DNA of 64,000 nt from Epichloe hybrida. Taxonomy: Eukaryota; Ascomycota; Sordariomycetes; Hypocreales; Clavicipitaceae. The number at the start of each line of letters is the position of its first letter. Positions within the stretch are counted from its first letter, which is position 1. Below, one piece after another: positions 45,715 to 58,181 of the stretch. The notes under the pieces are model-generated. The model was given only the letters and a program-made list of their open reading frames with translations. It did not search any database and was not told the origin of the DNA. A program made the translations under genes and the position numbers. The stretch is taken from the NCBI GenBank assembly GCA_019022495.1, contig JAFEKR010000021.1, positions 62,001-126,000 on the forward strand, read 5' to 3'.

Positions 45715-47185
45715 ATAGCTGTTTGACGGCCTCGGAACAGCTGTTGAAACTTGATGCGCGTGAGAAAACACATCGGCATGGTTCCGATCATCTACTTTCC
45801 GGTCCTTGGCGGCGGCGAACTTCTATCTAAAACAGATTCGTATACTGTCGAGGAAGAGAAGGCCACTACTATTTCGACACAAATTATCAAGAGTCCCTGT
45901 TCTCGTGGGTGTTGAGGAATCTATGTATTATCGCCAACTTGGCCACAGGCTACAGCCAGCTGGCGCTGTTGTGAGCAGCTGGCAGTGTCGCTGGTCCGTG
46001 CTGATGGCTACGTCATACTCCTCTTGGCAGCTGCTCCTTCTCTGCTTAGCGCCAACAGTCGGAAGTGGGCTATTACCTAAGTAATGATGTCCTCCGTACT
46101 CACCCACGTTAGGCAATTTAAAAAAAAAAGAGGGTTAAAAAAAAAAAAAGAAGAAACATTGTTCGACCATCGTGCAGTGCAGTGCAGTGCAGCGTTACGT
46201 CGGGAAGCTGTGCGCCCCGAACAAGCAACAGCCCGTGACTTCGTCGTGGACAAAAGGAACATGATGGTCATCATGATGATGCATGCGTCTTCTGAATTGT
46301 GCAAACCACCTGTCTGCGGAATATCAAAGCATTCCCCAAAACAGTTTAGGTGCTCATGATACCCTCGTCGCGAGCTCGCCTGGCTCCCGGGTGGAAGGTT
46401 AACTATTACTTGCAAGGGAAACCTGCGTGCTATTTATTTATTTATTCCGAAGTCCTGATATCACATCCCCCTCAGGACGCGCAGGAAAAAAAGGGAAGAA
46501 GTGTGCAGCAGAAATTCCATGTCCCACGTTTTACTTTGCTGCGCACTCTCGGACCACGTCAATGAAGAATGAAAAAATTGGCCCAAAAAAAACTGCCTTC
46601 ACGTACTGTAGATCCGAACATTTATATACGGAGTAACAATAATGGCAATTGGCGGATGCCAAGTCTGGCTTTACGTCAGCACTGAGGTGTCGACACGGTG
46701 CTAAACGATTTTGGCCTGGCCCGCCAGCCCGGGCAAAACTTGCAGTTGACCCTTCCCGCTGCTGGGGCGGCGGCTGCTCTCCCTACTGACGTCGCCCGCG
46801 CCAATTCGTCATTTGTCCTGGCCGCTCCCCCCCCCCCCTACCTTACTACCTTACTATGTACCTTTATGTACCTTATTCTAACAGCCATCTTCACCGTTTG
46901 TTTTCATCATCAGACGCTGCCTCGCCTCTCTTCCCATTCTGACCCGACTTCTCTTGCCGACCAAAATTGGCCCTCTTCGTTACCAACCCAAACAGAACAA
47001 ACAGCACGTCCTGTCCGCCGCCCGCCGTGCATTTGCACTGGCCCTTCGACCACGACTGCAACGCGAGACCAGACCGTGCATAAACATTCGCCGCGCATAC
47101 ACCACACTCCTTTGGTTGTGACCTCATGCACATATCCGCTTGCCGACTCGACTTGCCACCGACCTCGAGCCCTCTCATATGAGGC

Positions 47186-50100
47186 ATGCGAAGCCATGAT
47201 CCTGTAGCTGGCGACCCTCTCAAATCCACGTCGACACGTTCTGATCCTTTGCGAGCGCGACCGACGCGTACAGGCGCTGGGGCTGGTGCTTCGACCTTTG
47301 TCACTGGCAACTCAATTCCCCCCTCTTCCACGTCACCAACGGGGCACAAACGAGCCGACACAATAGGCGATTCGTCGAGAGATGGATTGAGTCCGAACAG
47401 CTTGCTAGTCGCAGCAGAAGCAGCAGAAGCAGCAGCCGTGTCGACTGGGAATGCGCACAGCATAATGGCTCAACGCCGCTCCAGCTACCCCTTCTCTTCG
47501 CCGTCCGACCCGTCGGGCAGGGGCCAGCGAGAGTGGCAGCGTTCTAAAGAGCAGAACCACACAGGTGGCCAGCCTGTTACCATCCCCGGTCATGGTCCCA
47601 TCGTCTCAAAGCCGGCAGAGAGCATATCTGTCACGGAAGAATCGACGCAGAACCCCGATACTGCAGCCATGTCTCAGTCGCAACTCAATGACTACCGTGC
47701 TAGATTGGCTCGCGATCTTGAGCTCCGCGAACTTTCCGCCAGAGGTCTGCCCATGGCTCAGTCAGAAAAGGCACGAGTGTCTCCCATCGCGGAGGAAGGT
47801 GCTACTTTGACCTCGCCGATGTTGGCAGCCGCCCTCACCTCATCATCAACCGAATCTGGCAACACTGTGCGCGGTGGCATGACACCAGCCGCAATCGCGC
47901 AGACCCCCTCATATCCTTTCCCTCGAATGCAAGGTTTCCCCCATCAGCTCTCCAAATTCATGTCGCTTCCACCCGCGAGCCCCCCACCACGACAGCAGAC
48001 GGTGCCTTCGTTTGAGTATCGGGGCATGCTGGACAAGGTATTGTCAGAGTCTTCTACGCCGGCGTATAATTTTGCTTTCGAGCCCCCAGAGACCTCGAAC
48101 TATCCTCATAACTCGGACTTTTCTACCCCTAGCCTCTATGATCTGTCTCTGATGCTATCCGCGGAGCCTGGACTGGATGCCTGGTGGAACACGGTGGTGC
48201 AAATCATGAGAGATGTATACAAAGCAGAGAGGGTAACCCTGGCCGTACCTGCCGACACCACTGACGTAGAAAATGTCCCTTGGGGTCAGAGAGCCAGTTT
48301 CAATGCACACCAAGAGGATGAGCTCAGCTTGGGCTACATCGCAAAAGGAAGCAGTGCCTTTCAAAGCAGCGAGTACGAGGCTGCGTCTGACGGTATTATG
48401 GCTGCGTCTGACGATGCTACGCCTGGCTCCACCAGCCTCTCTCGACCAGGCATACGAAGTCGCCATTCCTTCACTGCCTTTGAGGACAACCGGCCAAACT
48501 CACGAGAACGAGTTCCCATGGGGCCGCTCAAACGGCCGACTAATCTGACAAGAAGCAAGACACAATATCCTTCACCTCGCGTCGCTGCGGAACTCAAGGA
48601 CGACTACACCAAGCTGAACAAGGACGCGTTGGACGAGCATGACGCAGCTGCCGATGTGCAGGCAGAGATCCCCAGCTGGGAGGCACCGTTCATGGCACGC
48701 TACGAGGGACAGGGTCGCGTCTTGCCCGTCTTACAGGCGCTCGACTACGAAGCTGACCCCTTGATCGACCATACAGGCATCATGCGAGTGCTCGAGCGTG
48801 GCCATCCCGTTGCCTTGACTCGGACATGTCCGTATCTCCCCAGAACCGACTCCGTCCCGGATCAAGGAAGTGATCACCACCATCCAAATTTGAAAGGGCA
48901 TGGCTCAGACCCGAAGCGGCCCAAAAAGCAACGCACCGAGTCCATCTCCAAACTATCATCCCTTCTGCCCGGTACTTCACGCACCAAAGGAGCCAGCAGC
49001 GACAAGGCCAAAACAATTGCATCGTGTCTTGATGACGAGAATCGCCGACCGACGACACCCAAGTACGAAGAGTATGAACAAGCGCCGCCATCTCCCTGGT
49101 CGCAATCGCCGGCACCGTCACCCGCCGTTCGAAACGATCCCAAGGAGAATCCTTTCTTCACCGATGCCATGGTCGATGAAGATTCCTTCAATCCTGGCCC
49201 GCCTCCTTCCACCTATATCGGGATGCGGCCGCCCAAGGCTATCGGTGTAGACAACTCGTGGACTGTTCTTCACATACCGCTGAAACACGTTTTGCTGTCC
49301 AAGCCTATGCGAGCGTTCAGACTAGATGCTACCGCGCTGGAATCAAAATCTCAACCGCGAGCCAAAGACGAAAGCCCGCCTGATCGCAAAGATCCACCAG
49401 AATCCGATCGTGTCACACCGGAGCAACTGAAGCGGAACAAATCGGCGCCAATTGCAATCCTCTCCATACTTAGCCCCATTATACCGTACCCGTCTAATCT
49501 GAGGCATTCGTTAGAGTGCCTGGCGCCACACATGGCAACCTCCTTCTCGCTCTGCCGCCACTATAGTAACCTCGAAACCGAACTGGCCGGAATCCAGCGG
49601 CGCAGGCCCTCGATTTCGGGCTTCGGGGCGGTCGCGCCTTTCGCTAACCATGCCGAGAGCGGCATGTTTCTAGCAGCAAACGCGCCCCAACAGAACTCCC
49701 TCGGTGGAAGTATGACGAGTCCCAGCGATTATTCTGCCATTTCAAAAAGCGCAACCGCGTCTCCAATGGCGACACCTGGATGGGAACACGGTTCTCTAAG
49801 TCATTTCATGGACAGAAGACAGCCTCTCGGCAGCCCTTCAGCAGGCTCCCAAGCCGTGGGGAGCTACTTTGCCAGCAAACAAAAGCTGGCGTCAAAGCAA
49901 GAGCTTTCGACACCTGGAAGAGAACGAGCACGTACCGCCTCCAAGGGTAACTCTCCCAGCGGCGGCGAAAAGGGACTTCCGTCTCTTTCTGGCGTGAGAT
50001 TCGAAAACGAAGCCTCCAGCCCAGAGCAAATGACTGACGGGGGTTATTTCGGGGCTGCTGGTGCTAGCACAACGAGCAGGGTCCCCAAGGATGGCAGCGG

Positions 50101-53100
50101 TCTGGCCAGCGGCCAGGCTTGTGCGATAGATTCATCCGCCGGGACTACTACTATTACTACTACCACTACGCCTAGACACAAAACCACCGATAGGATCCCC
50201 GAGCCTGGCAAAGCGGACCATGTCCGTCACACCGTATTGCATAGTTATGGTGCTGATTTCGCGTCGACGTTCCAGTCCCTTCCTCCAAGCTCGAGCGTGT
50301 CGACCAAGATGCCTCCTACACCCTCGGCGCCACCCCGAAGCGGCTCGTCACCATCCATGGCAGGAGACATGCCTCCACCATCAGATCGGCTCAAGGGTCT
50401 GATTTTGGATTCGTTGCCTGCTCACGTTTTTGTTTCCTTGCCCCAAACCGGGGAGACGGTATGGGTAAATAGTCGATTCTTGTCATACCGTGGCCAAACC
50501 GTCGCAGATCTCTCGGCCGACCCTTGGGGAAGTATCCATCCGGATGATAGGGAAGGGTATCTCAAGGCATGGGGTCATTCTTTGCGGACTGGAGAGCAAT
50601 TCTCACGTAGTGTACGCATCAAACGCTTCGACGGAGCGTACCGCTGGTTCTATGCGCGAGCCGTGGCTTCCAAGGACAAGAGGGGTGTCATCATGCAGTT
50701 TCTAGGCTCGTACATGGACATCCATGATCAGCACATTGCGGAGCTGAAAGCGGCTCGACAAGAGGAAATCGAGGCATCAGAGGCTAAACACAGACTACTT
50801 GCCAATCTCATTCCGCAAATCATTTTTACTGCCACGGAGGATGACGGCATCACCTTTGCCAATGATCAGTGGCTCTCCTATACGGGACAGAGCTTTGAAG
50901 ACGCGCTTGGCCTGGGTTTCATGGACCATGTACATCCTGACGATCTAGTAAGATGTCGGATTCCCGTCGACCGCGCAACAAAGCCGTCCGAAGCACCCTC
51001 GCCGGTGGATAGAACAAGCCACCATGGCACATGGCCATCAGGCAAAACGGCAACTCCAACGCACGGAGGCGCGTGCGAGACCTTGCGCCAACCAGCAGAT
51101 GTCGGAAAGTCCACGCTGCGTAATGTGCAACCAGCGCTATCGAGAGCGAGCAGCTCTGGCAGCAGCGAGTCCGCATGCACCCTTCCTACCGCGGAGCTTA
51201 CTGAGCTAGCACGCAAAGGCATCATCAAAGTGGCTACAGACACGAGCGGCCGTCTGTCTTACACCACAGAGGTTCGTCTTCGGTCCAAAACCGGCGACTA
51301 CCGGTGGCATCTCATTCGTTGCGTCGAGATTGACACGCTCGATTTCGGACGCGGGGCCAGCTCATACTTTGGTTCGGCCACAGACATCAACGATCACAAG
51401 CTTCTGGAGACGAAGCTGAAGGAAGCCATGGAATCGAAGGGCCGGTTTTTGAGTAACATGTCTCACGAGATTAGGACGCCGCTGATTGGTATCTCCGGCA
51501 TGGTGAGCTTCCTGCAGGATACCACCCTGAACGAAGAGCAGCGAGACTATACCAACACTATTCAGACCAGCGCCAACAGTCTAATCATGATCATCAACGA
51601 CATACTGGACTTGTCCAAAGTGGATGCTGGCATGATGAAGCTCAAGTATGAGTGGTTCCATACCCGATCTCTCATCGAGGACGTCAACGAGCTTGTGTCC
51701 ACCATGGCCATTGCAAAGCGTCTGGAGCTGAATTATCTCATCGAGGCGGATGTGCCGGCATGGGTAAAGGGCGACAAGGTCCGCATACGCCAAGTCTTGC
51801 TCAATGTCATAGGCAATGCCATCAAGTTCACTTCGGAAGGCGAAGTATTTAGTCGATGCAAGGTATACACAGAAGACGATCCTGCGGTACGCAACGAGAA
51901 CGAAATTGTGCTTCAGTTCGCCATTACGGATACTGGAAGAGGCTTCACGAAAGAGGAGGCAGATTTGATTTTCAAACCCTTTAGTCAGATTGATGGTAGC
52001 AGCACCAGACAGCACGGTGGAAGCGGCCTTGGCCTTGTCATTTCACGCCAGCTCGTGGAGCTGCATGGCGGCAGAATGGAAGGCACTGCAGTCCCTGGAA
52101 AAGGATCGACGTTTACCTTTACTGCAAAATTCACGCTACCGTCGGCCGGGGACCATCCGAACAGTCCCGCAAGCCCAGCCTCGTCGGCGTCTGCTGCTTC
52201 GAGACAGGACTCTTCGGAGAGCATGATTCCAACAAGCAAGGCGATGTCTATCATGGATCCAATACGCAACAGCCCCAAGGAAGGCGTCGTTTCCAAAGTC
52301 GCAGGTGCGCTCTCGGGCTCGGGCCCCTTGTCTGCACTTGCCGCCGGCACCGGCAGCCCCGACGCCCACGCCCAAGCCCGACTTGTAAGACGCCTCACCG
52401 GCTCGCCTTCATCGACACCTGGGAATCCCGGATTGGCCCGTTTCAGTGAGGCCGCCAAGGCCAGCGGACAGGACCTGAGCCAGATGAAACTGGAGATGCC
52501 TTCGGATAGAGGCTCGCCGTCCCCAAAGGCAACGCCGGAGGTGAAGAGCCCACGGTCACTGGGTGACTTCAGGCCTCCCATGTACTCGATTCTGATTATC
52601 TGTCCGCAACACCACAGCCGAGAAGCCACGACTCAACATATCGAGATGACGCTGCCAAAGGATGTCCCACATCAGATCACGGCCATTGGCACTGTCGAGG
52701 AAGCCGAACCTTTTATTGGCGGAGATGATCCGATCGCCTTCACACACATTGTTCTCAACCTGGCCTCAGCGGAAGCCATCATCAACGTCATGGATCAGAT
52801 CACCAAATCTCAAAAGGTTGAAGGAACGACGATTGTGGTACTTACGGATTCCGTGCAACGACAAGCGGTACAGAAACTGGCAACTGACACCAAACATGAA
52901 AGACTGCTGACAGACAACATGGTCACGTTCATCTACAAACCAGTCAAACCATCGAGATTTGCCGTGATATTCGATCCGGACAAAGTCCAGGACCTGAGTG
53001 TCGACAGGAACCGATCCACAGCACAGCAGATGGTGGAGAGCCAAAAGGCCAGCTATCAAGAAATTGAGAAACGCATGGGCAACAAGGGCTACAGAGTGTT

Positions 53101-53549
53101 GCTCGTCGAGGACAATCCCGTAAATCAAAAAGTCCTCAAAAAGTACCTGAAAAAGATTGGGGTCGACGTCGAGGTGGCGGTCGATGGCGTCGAGTGCACA
53201 GAGATTGTCCTGTCCAAGCCTCACAAGTACTACTCTCTGATTTTGGTAAGTTTCTCAACGGTCCCCAACAAACGAATGCCGCCAAAGGGTTCATCTACAC
53301 ACATGCATCAAGGTTGACTTTTGACCCCAGTGTGACCTGCACATGCCTCGAAAAGACGGCTACCAAGCTTGTCGTGAGATACGAGAGTGGGAAAGGGCCT
53401 CTGGCTTGCCAAAGATGCCCATCATTGCCTTGTCCGCCAATGTCATGTCGGATGTTTATGAGAAATGCGTCGCGGCCGGATTCAGCGACTATGTGACCAA
53501 ACCTGTCGACTTCATCGACCTAAGCAGGGCCATGGCCAAGTTCTTCTAA
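47186..53549 (+). CDS. Hybrid histidine kinase with PAS domains and receiver
   Basis: A 2,092-residue sensor kinase with exons 47186-53245 and 53331-53549. The N-terminal 1,050 residues are mostly disordered, with a possible GAF-like folded segment near 310-380 ([19 protein letters not shown]). A PAS/PAC pair lies at about 1068-1186 ([13 protein letters not shown]) and a second PAS with a long low-complexity insertion at about 1200-1405. The HisKA motif [11 protein letters not shown] places the phosphorylated His at 1427. The ATPase boxes are [18 protein letters not shown] and [14 protein letters not shown]. The receiver starts at about 1968 ([12 protein letters not shown]) with acceptor Asp2022 in CDLHMP and Lys2077 in VTKPVD. 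No membrane segment is evident, so it is probably cytosolic, relaying to an HPt protein. The start could instead be the in-frame ATG at 47464. I cannot assign the fungal HHK class. Confidence 0.94.
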
Positions 53550-54773
53550 AGTTCAGGGAGTGTTACTCCAGTCCAGCGCTCTTGACCTTGTGTGTGAGGC
53601 AAATGTGTGTTTTCTTTGCCCCTGGCCGCCTGTATTTCATTTGTTCATCTTCTTTCTTGCACGTTGCATTTGCCACTTCTCCATTCCCTGTTCCTATACC
53701 CTTTTAATCAGAAGGGTTGGAGAAGTCACCAGAAGCAGCAGCAGAACGCCACACGAAAGGCCTTGGCGATCAGATTGGAAGTCGCATCTAGGCCAACAAT
53801 GGGAGAGAATCGAGCACATGTCGGGGTATTGTGACGTCCTCACTCAATCGGGCGGGCGGACACGACACACAAAGGCAAGAAAAAAAAAAAAGAAAGAAAG
53901 AAAGGGGTTTTCCGATAATGAAGAAACGAAAGCAGTCTTTTTGCCCGTCTGTTTTATGTATTTCTGTTTCGAGCATCATGAGTGTTGCGGGAAGGGATAT
54001 ATGCTTTGTGTATTGGGCTTGCTCTTATATCCTTTATATATTGCCGCCATACTGGGCAGAGAGCATGAGCAACCCGTCGCTGTGCGTAATGAAAGGGCTT
54101 TCTGCCCATGTTGGCCAAAGAGCAGCAAAGCTATAGTATCTGGGTTTCCACCTTTTTTTCATGATGGTCTCTTGTCTTTATCTTTTTATCTTCTTTGTCG
54201 TCCATCGTCTCCAGCAAAGACTTGTATCCAAGGGGAGTTTTTTTTTTCTCATTTTTTTTTTCTTCTTTTTTTTTTTTATTGCCCTTTCCCCTCTTTAAGC
54301 GTCGTTTGAAATGCGTGTGCATGGAAGGACACGGCGATTTTGCGAGCCACGTGGCGAGGGCGCGGGGAAAACTTCGTGTTTGCATGGGAATCATGGATTA
54401 GATGTCTAGCGCTCGGGGATGGCGAATGGACGCTTGCTCATTATATTTTTTTTTGTTTCAGTAGGGGGTTCGTGCTGCTGCCGAATGTGTACTTGTAGGA
54501 TTGATTACAGAGCGGCGTTGCGGAAGATGGCAAGGGTCGCGTTTCAGAGGCGAATGCGTGGAGTTTATACATATTTCTGTTCAGTGCGACGTTTTGCGCT
54601 CAGTAGACTTGTCTGTCTGTCTGTCTTGTCCGCTTGCTTGCTTGTCATCTTGTCATTCAATTTTGATGTCCCTTTCCAAACGCCATGACATGCCAGTATA
54701 AAAAAAAACCCCCAAAAAAACCCCCAAAAAAACCCCCCTGCCTTTCATGTTGCAATGCATCCCTGCGCATCAA
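53550..54773. other. Convergent 3' spacer with homopolymer tracts
   Basis: 3' regions of the histidine kinase and DET1-like genes. Long A and T runs occur (about 53879-53892, 54239-54278). No gene is recognised. Confidence 0.45.
54700..54738 (+). repeat. (A7C5)n tandem tract
   Basis: Three blocks of seven to nine A, each followed by five or six C, just downstream of the DET1-like stop codon on the opposite strand. Confidence 0.85.
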
Positions 54774-56664
54774 TTAGTAAATGCTGCCGCGCAGACTCCG
54801 ATCCTCCTTCTCCGCCCTTTCTAGATCCTCGACATCGGAGGAGCCAGTATGGGGAGACGCATCGCCCAGACGGTTCGCGTACCGGGCTGCGCGCCGTAGG
54901 CCATCATCGCTCGCGTCTGCTGCGTCCCCGGCGCCGAGCTTCCCGCGCTGCAGCGTGGCTCTCTCGTCGCAGGAGGCCGTGTCGCTGTCGCTGTCGCTGT
55001 CGCTGCCGCTGTCGCTGCCGCTGCCTGCGGCGGAGGACCCGTGTCCCGAGTAGGTGCCGCCAAAGTCGCGGCCGACGTGGGGGTGACGGTGGGGAGACTT
55101 GAGGCTGCGCAGGCGGTCTTCTGCCGTGATGAAGGAGGGTGTGCCGTCGGGGGAGGAGACGATTTCGTCGACGACGAGGGTGCCGCTGTCGCGGCCGCTG
55201 TCGCGGCCGCTGTTCTTGGAGGCGTTTGCGTTTGCGTTTGCCGTGGTTGAAGAAGAGGACATGTGCTTCTTCTCTTGCTCGTCGTCGCCGTCGCCCATGC
55301 TGGCGGTGGCCTTGTGCCGATGCCTCCTTGCCGCAATGGTTGTTCCGGACGCGCCGCTGTTGATGGGGTTGTGGGCGTCGTGGCCATTCCGTTCGTTGTC
55401 CTTTTGTCGCAGTGCCTCCAGGTCATGGCGCTTCTTGTAGTGATTCGTGTGGTCGCATCCGTTGGGGCACCCGCCCCATCGACGGGTCACGACAAAGGTG
55501 CGGTTTCGTTCGAGTTTCGGATCCGTGTTGGTTTCGGGCGCGTGTATGCTCGTGCCTGTGCCTGTGCCTGTGCCTGTGCTGCTGTCCTTGCTGTTGCTCT
55601 CGCGGAGGGCTTTCTCTCTGCGGAGCTCAGACCACGTCCGGAGCTTGGTTTCCAAAAGGTACTTTTCGTTGGGCTCCTTGCGCATGAGGAGGAACTCGCA
55701 GTGGTCCACGTTGCGGAGGTCTTCGAAGTACTCGACTGTGAAATGGTACCATTTCATAAGGAAGACGCGGGACATGAGGCCATGGGTGACTGCGGAAGGG
55801 GGGGGAAGAGGGGGGAGAAGGGGTCGAGGGGCCGCAGTTAGCTCATGATTCCATGACGCATTGGTCGTTATTTTTCTCCTCTCTTGGTTACTCCCGAGTA
55901 ACACGATGCTCCCCAAACACAAACACATGTCATGATGCTGCGCGGCGCGCAGTGGCAAAGGAGCAGGCTGGTAAATACATACCCAAAACACAGACGCTGG
56001 GAAAGTCATCGTCGCCGAATTGCCGCCACAAACTCTCATTGAACCCGCTCACACGATCGTACGCATCTGCCGCGCTCTCGCCATTGGGGATTCTGTAGAA
56101 GAAGTGCCCGTAGTCGGCACGCTCCTGCCACATGCGCTTCATTTCAGCACTGCATGGCTGGAAGTTGCCAAAATCTTGCTCGCGGAGCCGCGGCTCCTCG
56201 TAGACCTTGATCTTGTCGCGCTGAAAGGGCGACTGCTCGGGATCGTCAGACGTCAGCGTCGCGAGGATCCCCTCTGTGGTCTCGCGGGTCCGGCGGTACG
56301 GCGATGTGAAGATCTGGAGCGTGTCGTCTGGGCGCAGGAGGGTTCTGAGTCGGCGGCCTGCCTCGTGGGCTTGGGTCCAGCCGTCGGGTGTGAGTTTGAC
56401 TCGGTGGTCGGGAACGAATTGGTGAATCTCACGGTTCTCTGGCTCGAGGTGAGGATGAATGGGTCAGCTGTGTTCTCGTCAAGGGGCTTGCGTTGACTGA
56501 GGGGAAGGGGGGCCTCGGCCTCATCCTCGTCCTCATCCTCGTCCTCGTCCTCGTCCTCTGGTGACTTGTTGGTCGGTGCTGAGAGCTGCGAGCAGGTAAG
56601 AATACATACTGTTGCCTTCAGACTGGGCGTGCCGAATGAGGATGATCAAGCGCGGCTTGGCCAT
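54774..56664 (-). CDS. DET1-like phosphoglycerate-mutase-family phosphatase
   Basis: A roughly 508-residue protein on the minus strand, exons 56664-56610, 56438-55983 and 55789-54774. The N-terminal 250 residues are a histidine-phosphatase fold: LIILIRHAQSEGNKNRE (catalytic RH at residues 11-12), FTSPYRRTRETTEG, EEPRLREQDFGNFQ and VLVTHGLMSRVF with the second catalytic His. This matches fungal homologues of yeast Det1, an acid-phosphatase-like protein linked to intracellular sterol transport. The last roughly 250 residues are a low-complexity extension with Gly-Thr repeats, Asn-Ala repeats and an Asp-Ser run (GSDSDSD-type). All catalytic residues are present. It is divergent from the PRKRIP1-like gene across 410 bases. 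Confidence 0.85.
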
Positions 56665-57074
56665 GATGAGGGCGAATGGAGTTTTTGTTCTTGTATGATA
56701 TGGCTCCAGAGGACTCGTCTCGACGTTGGCGCGGGTAATAAGGGGGGGGGGTCGGTCGTTCGTTTCGAGAGCGGCGTGACTTTGAGGTGGCAAGTGGGGG
56801 TGAGTGGAGGTGGGTGGATTCGATGGGCACGGCCGGATTCAGCTGCTGCTGCTGCTCCATCCAACACCTGCTAGCACATTGCCAGCAAGAACTATTACCC
56901 ATCATCAAGAACCACTCTCACCTCTGCACACAGCCCATCGATTGGACGCATTCGCGCGCGAAAAGCCACCTCGCAACCACCAAAATTAAAAAAAACCCTC
57001 ACCCTCACCCTCACCACCAACGAGAGGAGAACGAGAACGAGAACGAGAACGAGAACAACAACAAACAACCCGCC
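56665..57074. promoter_or_regulatory. Bidirectional promoter with hexamer repeats
   Basis: The start codons of two divergent genes lie 410 bases apart. The leader of the plus-strand gene contains ACCCTC repeats (about 56995-57016) followed by GAGAAC repeats (about 57027-57058). Confidence 0.6.
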
Positions 57075-57695
57075 ATGTCCGCCCCCGGCCCCTCCTCCAT
57101 CCCAACCTCCGCGGACCCTCGCTCCCGTCGTCCCACCAAGAAACGCGCCCTATCACCGACATCCGCCCACGCCGCCTCTCTCGACGCCCTCTTCGCCAAA
57201 CCAGACCAGAACATCGCCATCCCCCTCCCCTCCTCCCAGGCCAAGCGCCCGAGGCACCTGCCCCCCGAGATCGTCACCAACGTCCAGGGGTCCAGTGCGG
57301 GCGCCGGCTCCGGCGAGTTCCACGTGTACAAGGCCTCCCGGCGCAGGGAATACGAGCGCCTGCGCAGGATGGACGAGGATCTCAAGCAGGAGAAGGAGCA
57401 GGAGCAGTTTGAAAAGGACAAGGCGGACAAGCTGAGGAGGGATGAGGAACGGACGAGGAAGAATAGGGAGAAGAGAGAAAAGATGAAGGCGAGGAAGGCC
57501 AAGGAAAGGGGCGATGCGAATGCGAATTTGAATGCGAACGAGCATCATCAACGGGCTCTGGCTGTCAAGAATGGACATGGGGAGCAAAGTACTTCGGGGG
57601 CAGATGATGGGCGCGCGTCCGAGGACGATGCCGCGGAGCAGGTGTCTTTGGCGGCACCGGCTGTCGGGCTTGTCATCCACGATGACGATGCTTGA
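57075..57695 (+). CDS. PRKRIP1-type (DUF1168) nuclear protein
   Basis: A 206-residue protein. PPEIVTNVQGSSAGAGSGEF followed by HVYKASRRREYERLRRMDED and a long Lys/Glu/Arg-rich predicted helix (about 115-150) is the conserved pattern of PRKRIP1/C114 family proteins. In animals these are double-stranded-RNA-binding, splicing-associated nuclear proteins. The N-terminus has RSRRPTKKRAL, a likely nuclear signal. The C-terminus is acidic and low-complexity. The ATG at 57075 starts the conserved reading; the frame is open further upstream, but that part is repetitive leader sequence. A run of AG dinucleotides (57711-57743) lies in the 3' flank. It is convergent with the CCT gamma gene. Confidence 0.82.
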   Translation: MSAPGPSSIPTSADPRSRRPTKKRALSPTSAHAASLDALFAKPDQNIAIPLPSSQAKRPRHLPPEIVTNVQGSSAGAGSGEFHVYKASRRREYERLRRMDEDLKQEKEQEQFEKDKADKLRRDEERTRKNREKREKMKARKAKERGDANANLNANEHHQRALAVKNGHGEQSTSGADDGRASEDDAAEQVSLAAPAVGLVIHDDDA

Positions 57696-57709
57696 GAGAA
57701 TTCGTTCCA

Positions 57710-57710
<1 letters not shown>

Positions 57711-57743
<33 letters not shown>
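57711..57743 (+). repeat. (AG)n microsatellite
   Basis: About sixteen AG units in the 3' flank of the PRKRIP1-type gene. Confidence 0.9.
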
Positions 57744-57747
<4 letters not shown>

Positions 57748-58181
57748 ATTGGTTTCTCCCCCCCACTCTTTTTACTCGGCATAGCGTTGGACTTTGATAC
57801 CCTTCCATATAAAAACACATCGCGAGATAATACACATGGCCAACAAATCATCACCTCTGTTTCGCAAGTCACACTTTCGTGATGGCCTCATGTCTTTTCA
57901 CTCTCTGATTGAGCCTATCCTCCCGTAAACCTTGTTTGAATTTTTGTCGTCTATATCCCATTGATCCTTACACAACCAAAAATAATGTCCTCCGCCGCTT
58001 TTCTTTTTGCATTGGGTGGGGGTGACAGTGGTATGCCCGCACAGCAGCAATCGAAAATATGCTATTCCATCTTCCTACCTTTCTTTTTTCGCTGTAACCA
58101 CCCCGTTGTCGTTGTATTCGCAAATCAACAAGTCCGTTTCATCCCCGTCATCCCTCCACTTCACCTTGACTCAATGCCAAC
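57744..58181. other. Convergent 3' spacer
   Basis: 3' flanks of the PRKRIP1-type and CCT gamma genes. No further feature. Confidence 0.4.

Larger units (their letters stand above)
43872..47185. other. Long gene-poor stretch with simple repeats
   Basis: No complete gene is recognised across 3.3 kb. A minus-strand segment at about 44790-44930 reads protein-like (LREDKAARQLAERDIGIK) but is short and has no exon structure. Dispersed-motif copies occur at 43636 (TTACGGAGTAC), just before this stretch, and at 46626 (ATACGGAGTAAC). The last 400 bases are pyrimidine-rich and belong to the histidine-kinase promoter/leader. Confidence 0.45.

Noticed and set aside
56995..57016. ACCCTC repeats as an internal telomere-like tract
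   Set aside because: The unit differs from the fungal TTAGGG/CCCTAA repeat, and it sits in a gene leader next to another unrelated hexamer repeat.
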